Shown here in pieces: positions 1 to 7,512 of a DNA stretch of 64,000 bases (position 1 is its first letter; the number at the start of each line of letters is the position of its first letter). Both the position numbers and the translations under genes were made by a program. This stretch comes from Microbispora corallina (GTDB lineage Bacteria; Actinomycetota; Actinomycetes; Streptosporangiales; Streptosporangiaceae): NCBI RefSeq assembly GCF_016863035.1, contig NZ_BOOC01000003.1, forward strand, positions 1-64,000, written 5' to 3'. The notes beneath the pieces were generated by a model, which was not told the origin of the DNA, did no database searches, and saw only the letters and a list, made by a program, of their open reading frames with translations.

Positions 1-177
1 CGAACACCGACCCCGCCCCTCCGCACAAACCACCACCCCGACCCGCCGCCGGCACACGTCATCGGCACACGTCATCGGCACAACCAGACCAGCCACCGGG
101 CTGCCACAGCTCTTCACGGCGACTTATCCACAGGCCACTGCCCCAGACCGGAACCTGCGCGGTGAGCCCGTACGCTG
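1..177. other. 5' edge, intergenic
   Basis: No coding frame is convincing here. The stretch holds a short direct duplication (ACACGTCATCGGC, twice around 53-79) and ends in a possible -10 box TACGCT at 171-176 just before folC. If that box is used, transcription would begin close to the in-frame GTG at 184, six bases after the ATG at 178. Confidence 0.4.
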
Positions 178-1497
178 ATGGGCGTGGAATATCGAGCCGT
201 CGAGCAGGCGATCATGGCGCGGGGCGTCGAATGGAACTTCGACCCCTCGCTCGATCGCATCACCGCGTTGTTGGAACTCCTTGGCGACCCTCAGACGGCC
301 TATCCCGTCGTCCACATCGCGGGGACCAACGGCAAGACCAGTACTGCCCGCATGACCGAGGCCCTGCTGCGCGAGCGCAATCTGCGGGTGGGCCGCTACA
401 CGAGCCCTCACTTGGTCTCGATGCGTGAGCGGATCTCGATCGACGGCGAGCCGTTGTCCGAGGACCGGTTCACGGAGGTGTACCAGGACATCGAGCCGTA
501 CCTCGAGATGATCGACGGCAAGATCGGCCGGCTCAGCTTCTTCGAGGTGCTGACCGCGATGGCGTACGCCGCGTTCGCCGATGCGCCTGTGGACGTGGCG
601 GTCATCGAGACCGGCATGGGCGGCACGTGGGACGCCACGAACGTCGCTGACGGCACGGTGGCCGTGATCACGCCGATCTCGCTTGATCACACCGATTACC
701 TCGGCCCCGACGTCGCGACGATCGCCGGGGAGAAGGCGGGCATCATCAAGCCGGGCGCGACGGCGGTGCTGGCGCAGCAGCCGCTCCCGGCCGCCGAGGT
801 GCTGATGCGGCGCGCGGCCGAGACCGGAGCCGTGGTCGCCCGTGAGGGCCTCGAGTTCGGCGTCCTCCACCGCGAGCTGGCGATGGGCGGGCAGGTGCTT
901 CAGCTCCGGGGTCTGAAGGGCGTGTACGAGGACGTCTTCCTGCCCCTGTATGGCGCGCACCAGGCGAGCAACGCCGCGGCGGCCCTGGCGGCCGTCGAGA
1001 CGATGACCGCGGGCGAGGATCCGCTCGGGGACGAGGTCGTACGGCAGGCGTTCGCCCAGGTGGCCAGCCCCGGACGGCTTGAGGTGGTCCGGCGGGGCCC
1101 CACGGTGGTGTTGGACGCCGCCCATAACCCGGGAGGGATGGAGGCGACCGTCGACGCGATCAGCGAGGCGTTCGGGTTCACCCGGCTCGTGGGAGTGGTG
1201 GCCGCGATGGCGGACAAGGACGTGGACGCGATCCTGGAGCTGCTCGAGCCGGTCGTGGAGGAGCTCATCGTCACGCGGAACTCCTCGCCGCGCTCGATGA
1301 GCCCGGAGGAGCTGGCTGCGCGCGCCGAGAGCATCTTCGGGCAGGAGCGGGTCCACCCGACCGAGCGACTGGACGACGCGATCGACATGGCGATCGGCCT
1401 CGCTGATCAGGGGGACGAGTTCAGCTCGGGCGTCCTGATCACCGGCTCGGTCGTGACGGTCGGCGACGCCCGCATCCTGTTGAAGGGCGAGCGATGA
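178..1497 (+). CDS. folC: Folylpolyglutamate synthase / dihydrofolate synthase
   Basis: This Mur-ligase-family enzyme adds glutamate to dihydropteroate and to folates in the cytoplasm, using ATP. The 439-residue product has the expected length. The ATP-binding loop GTNGKTS is at residues 49-55, followed by the family region GRYTSPHLVSMRERI, and the C-terminal domain carries DAAHNP at about 314-319. The start is uncertain: ATG 178 has no clear ribosome site, and GTG 184 lies about seven bases after a TACGCT box, which would fit a leaderless message. The stop overlaps the next gene by four bases, so the two are almost certainly co-transcribed. The folC-DUF4233-(MFS)-ndk order is common in actinomycetes. 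Confidence 0.95.
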   Translation: MGVEYRAVEQAIMARGVEWNFDPSLDRITALLELLGDPQTAYPVVHIAGTNGKTSTARMTEALLRERNLRVGRYTSPHLVSMRERISIDGEPLSEDRFTEVYQDIEPYLEMIDGKIGRLSFFEVLTAMAYAAFADAPVDVAVIETGMGGTWDATNVADGTVAVITPISLDHTDYLGPDVATIAGEKAGIIKPGATAVLAQQPLPAAEVLMRRAAETGAVVAREGLEFGVLHRELAMGGQVLQLRGLKGVYEDVFLPLYGAHQASNAAAALAAVETMTAGEDPLGDEVVRQAFAQVASPGRLEVVRRGPTVVLDAAHNPGGMEATVDAISEAFGFTRLVGVVAAMADKDVDAILELLEPVVEELIVTRNSSPRSMSPEELAARAESIFGQERVHPTERLDDAIDMAIGLADQGDEFSSGVLITGSVVTVGDARILLKGER

Positions 1498-2030
1498 GCA
1501 CGCGGGCGCCTGAGGAGGCCGCCCTGCAAGGGACCAAGGAGAAGACCCCGCAAGGGTGGCAGGAGTCCACCCGGCGAGGGCCGCGACAGTCGACCCGCAC
1601 AACGGCCCAGGCAGCAGGCCCGGCAGTGAACCAGGCAACGGCCCAGGCAGCGAACCAGGTAACGACCCGAGAGACGAGCAGGTGGGACGGCGTGTTCGAG
1701 GTGACTCCCGGCATGCGCAGGCTCGGTGCGAGTGTGCTGGGCATGGAGGCGATCGTCGTCGCGCTGACGACCCCGGTCGCCATCACGATCAACAAGGTCG
1801 ACCCGTCGGTCGCGCTGACGGTCGGGCTGGGGCTGGCGGTGCTGTGCGTCCTCGTCACCGGGATGCTCAAGCGACCGGCGGCGTACATCGCGGGGACCGT
1901 GATCCAGGTGCTCGCGATCGCGACCGGGTTCCTCGTCCCGGCCATGTTCTTCCTCGGGGTGATCTTCGGCGTCCTGTGGATAGCAGCCATCTTCGTCGCT
2001 CGCCGTGTCGAAGGGGCGACTAAGCGCTAA
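1494..2030 (+). CDS. DUF4233 membrane protein
   Basis: This 178-residue protein starts inside the folC stop (ATGA overlap). Residues 1-62 are low-complexity, rich in Thr, Gln, Arg and Ala. Four hydrophobic segments follow (about 72-95, 100-122, 125-145 and 148-170), the layout of the DUF4233 family that accompanies folC in actinobacteria. Function is unknown. The strict linkage to folC suggests a role near folate or cell-envelope metabolism, but that is inference only. Confidence 0.85.
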   Translation: MSTRAPEEAALQGTKEKTPQGWQESTRRGPRQSTRTTAQAAGPAVNQATAQAANQVTTRETSRWDGVFEVTPGMRRLGASVLGMEAIVVALTTPVAITINKVDPSVALTVGLGLAVLCVLVTGMLKRPAAYIAGTVIQVLAIATGFLVPAMFFLGVIFGVLWIAAIFVARRVEGATKR

Positions 2031-2041
2031 AGTCGGCAACC

Positions 2042-3565
2042 ATGGCCGTCCCTCCCGTTCCGCAGGCCCGGACCGCCGTCGCGATCCGCGCCGTGCGCGC
2101 CCCTCTGCTGCTCGACGTCGTGGTCGGGTTGCTCACCGCCGTCGCGCTGCCGCTGGCGATCGTCGCCATCCCGAACACCATCTCGGTGGTGGCGGCGCTG
2201 CTCCCGCCCGGCGTCTCGCAGGTGGAGATGATGCGGGCGCACGGTCTGGCGCTGCCCGCCATGCTGCTGACCGTGCCGCTCGCGGCCGTGGCCGTGCGCC
2301 GGTTCCGCGCCGCACCCATCCTCGTGGCCGGGCTCACGCTGCTGGCGCTGGCCGACGCGGCGGGCGGCTACGCCGGCAGCACCGCGCTGGTCGCGGTGCT
2401 GCGCGTGCTCCACGGCGTCGGCGCGGGCATGCTGGTGCCGGCGACGCTCGTGGCCGTCTCCGAGCGGCCGAGCCGTGACGTGCTGCTGCCCGTCTGGGCC
2501 GGGATGCTGGGGGCGGCGCTGCTGTCCGCGCAGGCGCTCGCCCTGTGGCCGCTCGACAACGTGGACTCCTGGCGCGTCACCCTTCAGCCGTACCCGCTGC
2601 TCACCGGGATCGCCCTCGCGCTCGCCGCGGCCTACCTGGTGCTGTGGCTGCTTTCCGGGGAGGGGGAGAGCACGCGAGCCGTCGCGTCCGTACGCCGGCC
2701 CTCGTCGGCGGAGCGCGGGCGGCTCACGCTCGCGGCCGTGCCCTCGGCCGGCATCGCCGTGCTCGCCGTCGGCACAACCTTCGACTGGCCGCCGACGCTG
2801 GTCGTGGTCGCCGCGGCCGTCGCCGTCGTCGGGATGCTGGCGCTCGGCGCGGTGGGCACGTTCGAGGGTCCCGGCGGGCGCATGCTGGCCTTCACGTACG
2901 TGGCCGTCGGCCTGGTCGTGCTCCCCACGGCGGCCCAGGCGACGTACGTCGAGCTGGGCGGGCTCGGCGGCCCGGGGCTCAGGGGTCTGTGGCTGCCGTT
3001 CGTGATCGCAGCGGTGGCCGCGCTGGGCGCGGCCGTGGTGGCGGGGCTGGTGCCGGAGGCGCTGGCCGCGCGGCTGACCAACGGCGGGCTCGTGGCGGTG
3101 GTGGTCGGCCTGGCCGCCATCCGGGTGGTCGTGCCCGAGCCGGACGGGCCGCCGCTCGTGGTGCCGTTCGTACTGCTCGCGGCGGGGTCGGCGGTGGCGC
3201 TGGTGAGCGCATTCCGGCTGGCGGGCGTGGGGTCGGCTCTGCTCGGGCTGTCGCTGTGCTTCCCCGCGGTGCTGGCGGGCTTCCTGCTCGGCACCGGCAT
3301 CCAGGTCGACAGGCTGCAGGAGGCCACCCGTACGGCGGCGGGCGACCGGCAGGCCCTCGTCGACGGATTCATCGACGCGCTGCACGCGTGGGCGCTGGTG
3401 GGCGGGTTCGTCGTGGTCGGCGTGATCGTGCTCGGCGCGCTCTTCGCCCGGAGGGCCGGATCCTCACCGCGTACGGCGTCCGCGGGCGCTCCCGTCGTCC
3501 CCGCCCCCACGCCCTCACCCGAAGGGGAGACCGGGGCCACGACCGAGCAGCGTCCCGAACACTGA
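2042..3565 (+). CDS. MFS-like multi-pass membrane transporter
   Basis: The 507-residue product has about 12-14 hydrophobic segments beginning near residue 20, with the short Arg-rich loop VRRFRAAP after the early helices and a polar C-terminal tail from about 478. It resembles a divergent major-facilitator protein; the substrate cannot be read from sequence. There is no ribosome site before the ATG, but TAAAGT at 2028-2033, overlapping the previous stop codon, sits eight bases upstream, so a leaderless transcript of its own is likely. It lies between DUF4233 and ndk. Confidence 0.8.
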   Translation: MAVPPVPQARTAVAIRAVRAPLLLDVVVGLLTAVALPLAIVAIPNTISVVAALLPPGVSQVEMMRAHGLALPAMLLTVPLAAVAVRRFRAAPILVAGLTLLALADAAGGYAGSTALVAVLRVLHGVGAGMLVPATLVAVSERPSRDVLLPVWAGMLGAALLSAQALALWPLDNVDSWRVTLQPYPLLTGIALALAAAYLVLWLLSGEGESTRAVASVRRPSSAERGRLTLAAVPSAGIAVLAVGTTFDWPPTLVVVAAAVAVVGMLALGAVGTFEGPGGRMLAFTYVAVGLVVLPTAAQATYVELGGLGGPGLRGLWLPFVIAAVAALGAAVVAGLVPEALAARLTNGGLVAVVVGLAAIRVVVPEPDGPPLVVPFVLLAAGSAVALVSAFRLAGVGSALLGLSLCFPAVLAGFLLGTGIQVDRLQEATRTAAGDRQALVDGFIDALHAWALVGGFVVVGVIVLGALFARRAGSSPRTASAGAPVVPAPTPSPEGETGATTEQRPEH

Positions 3566-3871
3566 CCCAGGCGGGCGGCGCCACGAGACGTCTGCCGGCG
3601 ACGCCCCACGCCCCGCACGGTGTCCCGAGAGCTCTGCCGGCGGACGTGTGATGCCCCGGGTGGTAGCCCCAGGTCTCTGCCGGCGGAATGCCCCGGGTGG
3701 TGCCAAATCTTCGCCGGCGATGTCCGACGCCCCGGGTGGTGTCGTGAGGACCGGGGGGCGGCGCCGGGACCGGTAAGCTGCGGTTGCGTTGGAGCTCCCG
3801 AACCGCCGCGGCATCACGCGCGCGGAGCCCGGCGTCCTGAGCACATCCGCTTCACACCAAGGAGAGAAACA
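3566..3871. other. Gene-free spacer before ndk
   Basis: About 306 bases without a gene. The first half holds imperfect direct repeats (3591-3750). The second half holds a plausible -10 box TAAGCT at 3774-3779 and the ndk ribosome site AAGGAGAG just before 3872. Confidence 0.5.
3591..3750. repeat. Four imperfect direct repeats, about 35-45 bp
   Basis: Copies begin near 3591, 3633, 3676 and 3710. Each opens with (T)CTGCCGGCG and closes with a GCCCCGGGTGGTG-like core, the first copy being the most diverged. No open frame is shared across the copies, so they are not a coding repeat. Function unknown. Confidence 0.6.
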
Positions 3872-4282
3872 GTGTCCGAGCGCACGCTTGTCCTGATCAA
3901 GCCCGACGGAGTCCGTCGCGGCCTCATCGGGGACGTCATCGGCCGCATCGAGCGCAAGGGCCTCAAGATCGTGGCGATGGACCTGCGCACGCTGGACGCG
4001 GAGACGGCCAAGGCTCACTACGCCGAGCACTCCGAGCGGCCGTTCTTCGGCGAGCTGGTCGAGTTCATCACCGGCGGCCCGCTGGTCGCGCTCGTCCTCG
4101 AGGGCCCGCGCGCGGTGGAGGCGTTCCGCGCCCTGGCCGGCCTGACCGACCCGGTGAAGTCCGCTCCCGGCACGATCCGCGGCGACCACGCGCTGGAGAT
4201 CGGCGAGAACGTCGTGCACGGCTCCGACTCGCCCGAGTCCGCGGCCCGCGAGATCAAGATCTTCTTTCCGGACCGTTTCTAG
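3872..4282 (+). CDS. ndk: Nucleoside diphosphate kinase
   Basis: The enzyme transfers the gamma-phosphate between nucleoside triphosphates and diphosphates through a phosphohistidine. The 136-residue product from GTG 3872 matches the family length. It starts [13 protein letters not shown], and the catalytic His is at about residue 116 in the HGSD motif. The start is set by the AAGGAGAG ribosome site 4-11 bases upstream; a longer in-frame extension exists but runs through the repeat region and lacks family similarity. A strong hairpin terminator follows. Confidence 0.97.
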   Translation: MSERTLVLIKPDGVRRGLIGDVIGRIERKGLKIVAMDLRTLDAETAKAHYAEHSERPFFGELVEFITGGPLVALVLEGPRAVEAFRALAGLTDPVKSAPGTIRGDHALEIGENVVHGSDSPESAAREIKIFFPDRF

Positions 4283-4290
4283 CGTTTGCC

Positions 4291-4328
4291 ACACGAGAGG
4301 CCCCGGGCTAAACCGGGGCCTCTCGTGT
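4291..4328 (+). terminator. Rho-independent terminator after ndk
   Basis: A perfect 16-bp stem (arms 4291-4306 and 4313-4328) with a six-base loop is followed by TTTTCC. It separates ndk from the mre operon. Confidence 0.9.
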
Positions 4329-4466
4329 TTTCCAGGGCGGTGACCGATCTCTGGTTGGGAGACCCCGAATTTTCCCGGGGCGTGAGGGCTCGATGTGCCC
4401 AGTCATGAGCACGTGCCGTTACGATTCGAATGCGATGCGTTATCCCGCCTACCCGCTCACCACCTG

Positions 4467-4481
4467 AAGGAAGGCTTCCTT
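4467..4481 (+). promoter_or_regulatory. Hairpin over the mreB ribosome site
   Basis: AAGGAAG-G-CTTCCTT is a perfect 7-bp inverted repeat that contains the only Shine-Dalgarno-like sequence before mreB and ends four bases before its ATG. In RNA it could hide the ribosome site. Regulation is inferred, not shown. Confidence 0.45.
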
Positions 4482-4485
4482 CCGC

Positions 4486-5517
4486 ATGGGCAGCAAGCTG
4501 ACATTCCTGGGCCGTGACATGGCCGTCGACCTTGGCACGGCGAACACTCTGGTCTACGTGCGAGGACGCGGCATCGTTCTGAACGAGCCGTCCGTCGTCG
4601 CCATCAACGTCACGACCGGCAAGATCGTGGCTGTTGGGATAGAAGCGAAGCGGATGATCGGGCGAACGCCCGGAAACATCGTGGCGATACGGCCTCTGCG
4701 CGACGGGGTCATCGCGGATTTCGATGTGACCGAGCGCATGCTGAGGTACTTCATCCAGAAAGTGCACAAGCGCCGGCACTTCGTCCGGCCCCGCATCATT
4801 GTGGCCGTGCCCAGCGGGATCACCGCTGTTGAGCAGCGCGCGGTCAAGGAGGCGGGGTACCAGGCCGGAGCGCGGCGGGTCTACATCGTCGAGGAGCCCA
4901 TGGCCGCCGCGATCGGCGCCGGCCTGCCCGTCCACGAGCCGACCGGCAACATGGTGGTCGACATCGGGGGCGGCACCACCGAGGTCGCGATCATCTCGAT
5001 GGGCGGGATCGTGACCAGCCAGTCCATCCGCGTGGCGGGCGACGAGCTCGACCAGGCGGTCTTGGCCTTCGCCAAGAAGGAGTACTCCCTGATGCTGGGG
5101 GAGCGCACGGCGGAGGAAGTGAAGATCGCCATCGGGTCCGCGTGCGCCATCGGCGAGGACTTCCACGCCGAGGTCCGCGGCAGGGACCTGGTCAGCGGTC
5201 TGCCGAAGACGGTGGTCATCTCCGCCGAGGAGATCCGCCGGGCGATCGCCGAGCCGGTGAACGTCATCGTCGACGCGGTCAAGTCGACGCTGGACAAGTG
5301 CCCGCCCGAGCTCTCCGGAGACCTCATGGACCGGGGCATCGCCCTGACCGGCGGCGGGGCGCTGCTGCGCGGCATGGTCGACCGGCTCCGCGACGAGACC
5401 GGCATGCCCGTCCACCTGGCCGACAACGCGCTCGACTCGGTCGCCCTCGGCTCCGGAAAGTGCGTGGAGGACTTCGACGCGCTCCAACAGGTGCTCGTGC
5501 CGGAGCCCCGCAACTAA
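4486..5517 (+). CDS. mreB: Rod-shape actin homologue MreB
   Basis: MreB is a bacterial actin that forms membrane-bound filaments and directs peptidoglycan synthesis. The 343-residue protein carries the phosphate-1 loop DLGTANT at about residues 12-18, phosphate-2 [10 protein letters not shown] from about residue 160, and the adenosine motif TGGGALLRG from about 289. It leads the operon mreB-mreC-mreD-PBP2-rodA. In mycelial actinomycetes MreB is mainly used in spore-wall formation rather than tip growth. A strong terminator upstream gives the operon its own transcription start. Confidence 0.97.
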   Translation: MGSKLTFLGRDMAVDLGTANTLVYVRGRGIVLNEPSVVAINVTTGKIVAVGIEAKRMIGRTPGNIVAIRPLRDGVIADFDVTERMLRYFIQKVHKRRHFVRPRIIVAVPSGITAVEQRAVKEAGYQAGARRVYIVEEPMAAAIGAGLPVHEPTGNMVVDIGGGTTEVAIISMGGIVTSQSIRVAGDELDQAVLAFAKKEYSLMLGERTAEEVKIAIGSACAIGEDFHAEVRGRDLVSGLPKTVVISAEEIRRAIAEPVNVIVDAVKSTLDKCPPELSGDLMDRGIALTGGGALLRGMVDRLRDETGMPVHLADNALDSVALGSGKCVEDFDALQQVLVPEPRN

Positions 5518-5526
5518 GGAGCGGTC

Positions 5527-6993
5527 ATGAGAGACACCCGCCGCGCCCGTCTCGTACTCGGCCTCCTCCTCGCCGTCGCACTGATCCTCATCACGGTGGA
5601 CCACCGGTCCGCGGGACTTCCCGTCCTGGGCCCGATCCGCCAGGCGGCGGCGGGCCTGTTCGGCCGGCTGGAGAGTGCGACCGCGACCGTCACCGGCCCG
5701 ATCACCGGCTTCGTCGGGATGGTGCGGGGCGCGCCCGGCGCCGAGCGGACGGTTGCCGCGCTGCGCAAGGAGAACGCGCAGCTCAGGAGCGAGTTGTCGG
5801 CGCAGCGCCTCGACAAGGACCACCTGGCGAAGCTCGACAGGATGCTCGGCCTGGCCGGGCTCGGCCGCTACCGGGTCGTGCCCGCCCAGGTCGTCGCCCG
5901 TCGTACCGTCCCGGGGTTCGAGGACGCGGTGGAGATCGACGCCGGGTCGGGCGACGGGGTGCGCGCCGACATGAGCGTGCTCACCGGGGAGGGGCTGGTC
6001 GGCCGGGTCGTCCAGGCGGGGCCGGACACCTCGACCGTCGCGCTTCTCACCGACCCCGCGCTGTCGGCGGGCGCGCGGCTCGAAGGCGGCAACGAGATCG
6101 GCGTCGTGAGCGGCCTCGGCGAGGCGGGCGGCGGCGACAACATGATCAGATTTCGGCTGTTCGACTCCTCGGCTCCGCTGAGCGTAGGCAAGCGGATCGT
6201 GTCCTTCGGCTCCCAGCAGAGCAAGCCCTACGTCGCGGGGGTGCCGATCGGGATCATCGAGCGGGTCGAGAACACGCCGGGCGAGCTGGTGAAGACGGCG
6301 TACGCCCGACCGTTCACCGACTTCTCGTCCCTCGACGTGGTGGGGGTCGTCGTGCAGGCGCCCAAGCGCGACCCGCGCGACTCGGTGCTGCCGCCGGTGC
6401 CGCCGCCGGCGAAGCCGGTCGACCAGCGGAAGAAGCGGGACCGCGACCTGCTCGGACCGTTGCTGGAGGCGGGGCCGGGCGGACGCCGGCACGACGGGGC
6501 CCGCGACTCGCTGCGCGCGCCCGACGACCGCGGCGGCGCGGGGGAGACGCTCGACGGCGCCCGCGCACCAGGTCCGGACTCGGGGCCCGGCGGGGAGGCC
6601 GCCGGCCGCGGAGCCGGACGGCCCGGCGCACACGGCCCCGTCGACGGCAGAGCGGACGACCGGTCCGGCGACCGGCCCCAGGCGGCCGGCCGGCCGGTCG
6701 CGAACCGGCCCCCGGCCGGTGACCGCCCCAACCCCACGGCCAGGCCGGACGCGCACGCCGCGAGGCCCGATGCGCAGGCGGCGAGGCCGGACACGCGGAC
6801 CGCCCACCGGTCGAACGAGGAAACCGCGCGGGCGGTCACCCGGACCCGCCCCGGCGCCGCGGCGCAGGATCGGGCGCGGCCCGCAGCCACCGAGGTCGCG
6901 TCCGGCCGCCGGGGGGACACCGCGCATGCGCGCCGGCCCGAGCCGCGCGCGGAGCCGGCGCACCCGGCGCGCGGGCGTGACGGGAGGGTCTGA
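5527..6993 (+). CDS. mreC: Rod-shape protein MreC with long disordered tail
   Basis: MreC links cytoplasmic MreB to the periplasmic penicillin-binding proteins. The 488-residue product has one transmembrane segment (about 7-25), a coiled coil near 72-108 (ERTVAALRKENAQLRSE) and the two-barrel MreC domain to about 280. The remaining 200 residues are Pro-, Arg-, Gly- and Ala-rich and carry repeats such as ARPDA, with no recognisable domain. Typical MreC proteins are 270-330 residues, so the tail is an addition. GGAG precedes the ATG, nine bases after mreB. Confidence 0.92.
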   Translation: MRDTRRARLVLGLLLAVALILITVDHRSAGLPVLGPIRQAAAGLFGRLESATATVTGPITGFVGMVRGAPGAERTVAALRKENAQLRSELSAQRLDKDHLAKLDRMLGLAGLGRYRVVPAQVVARRTVPGFEDAVEIDAGSGDGVRADMSVLTGEGLVGRVVQAGPDTSTVALLTDPALSAGARLEGGNEIGVVSGLGEAGGGDNMIRFRLFDSSAPLSVGKRIVSFGSQQSKPYVAGVPIGIIERVENTPGELVKTAYARPFTDFSSLDVVGVVVQAPKRDPRDSVLPPVPPPAKPVDQRKKRDRDLLGPLLEAGPGGRRHDGARDSLRAPDDRGGAGETLDGARAPGPDSGPGGEAAGRGAGRPGAHGPVDGRADDRSGDRPQAAGRPVANRPPAGDRPNPTARPDAHAARPDAQAARPDTRTAHRSNEETARAVTRTRPGAAAQDRARPAATEVASGRRGDTAHARRPEPRAEPAHPARGRDGRV

Positions 6994-6996
6994 CCC

Positions 6997-7512
6997 ATGC
7001 TGCGCAACCTGACCGCAGCGCTGCTGCTCGTCGCCGCCCTGGTCCTCCAGGTGAGCTTCGTGAACCGGCTGCTGGGCTCGTTCGCGCCCGACCTCGTCCT
7101 GCTGACCGTGGCCGCGCTGGCCGTGCTGCGGGGGCCGGTGCCCGGCGCCGTCATCGGCTTCTTCGGGGGGCTCGGCTACGACCTGCTGCCCCCCGCCAAC
7201 CACACGCTGGGGCAGTACGCGCTGGTGATGTGCGCGCTCGGGTACGTCGCCGGCCGGACGGGGGAGCGGCTCCCCCTGCTCGCGGTGCTGCTGTGCGCCG
7301 TGGCCGAGCCGGGCCTGGCGGCCGGGCTCGGCGCGCTGATCGGGAGCCCGGGGGTCACCTGGACCGTCCTGCGGACGGCCTGGCCCCGGGAGGCCCTGTG
7401 CAATCTCGTGGTCGCGCCGCTGGTGCTGCGGGCGGTGACCGCCCTGCACAGCCAGAGGAGGCGCGGCGGCGGTGGTGAGCTCGTGACGAGCTGGAGACGG
7501 GGGACGGCATGA
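6997..7512 (+). CDS. mreD: Rod-shape membrane protein MreD
   Basis: The 171-residue protein has about five membrane segments and the expected size for MreD, the integral membrane partner of MreC in the elongation complex. It starts directly after the mreC stop, and its own stop overlaps the PBP2 start (ATGA). Sequence conservation in MreD is weak, so the call rests on topology and operon position. Confidence 0.9.
   Translation: MLRNLTAALLLVAALVLQVSFVNRLLGSFAPDLVLLTVAALAVLRGPVPGAVIGFFGGLGYDLLPPANHTLGQYALVMCALGYVAGRTGERLPLLAVLLCAVAEPGLAAGLGALIGSPGVTWTVLRTAWPREALCNLVVAPLVLRAVTALHSQRRRGGGGELVTSWRRGTA

Noticed and set aside
3591-3750. CRISPR array
   Set aside because: Units are too few, diverged and irregularly spaced, and there are no cas genes in the window.
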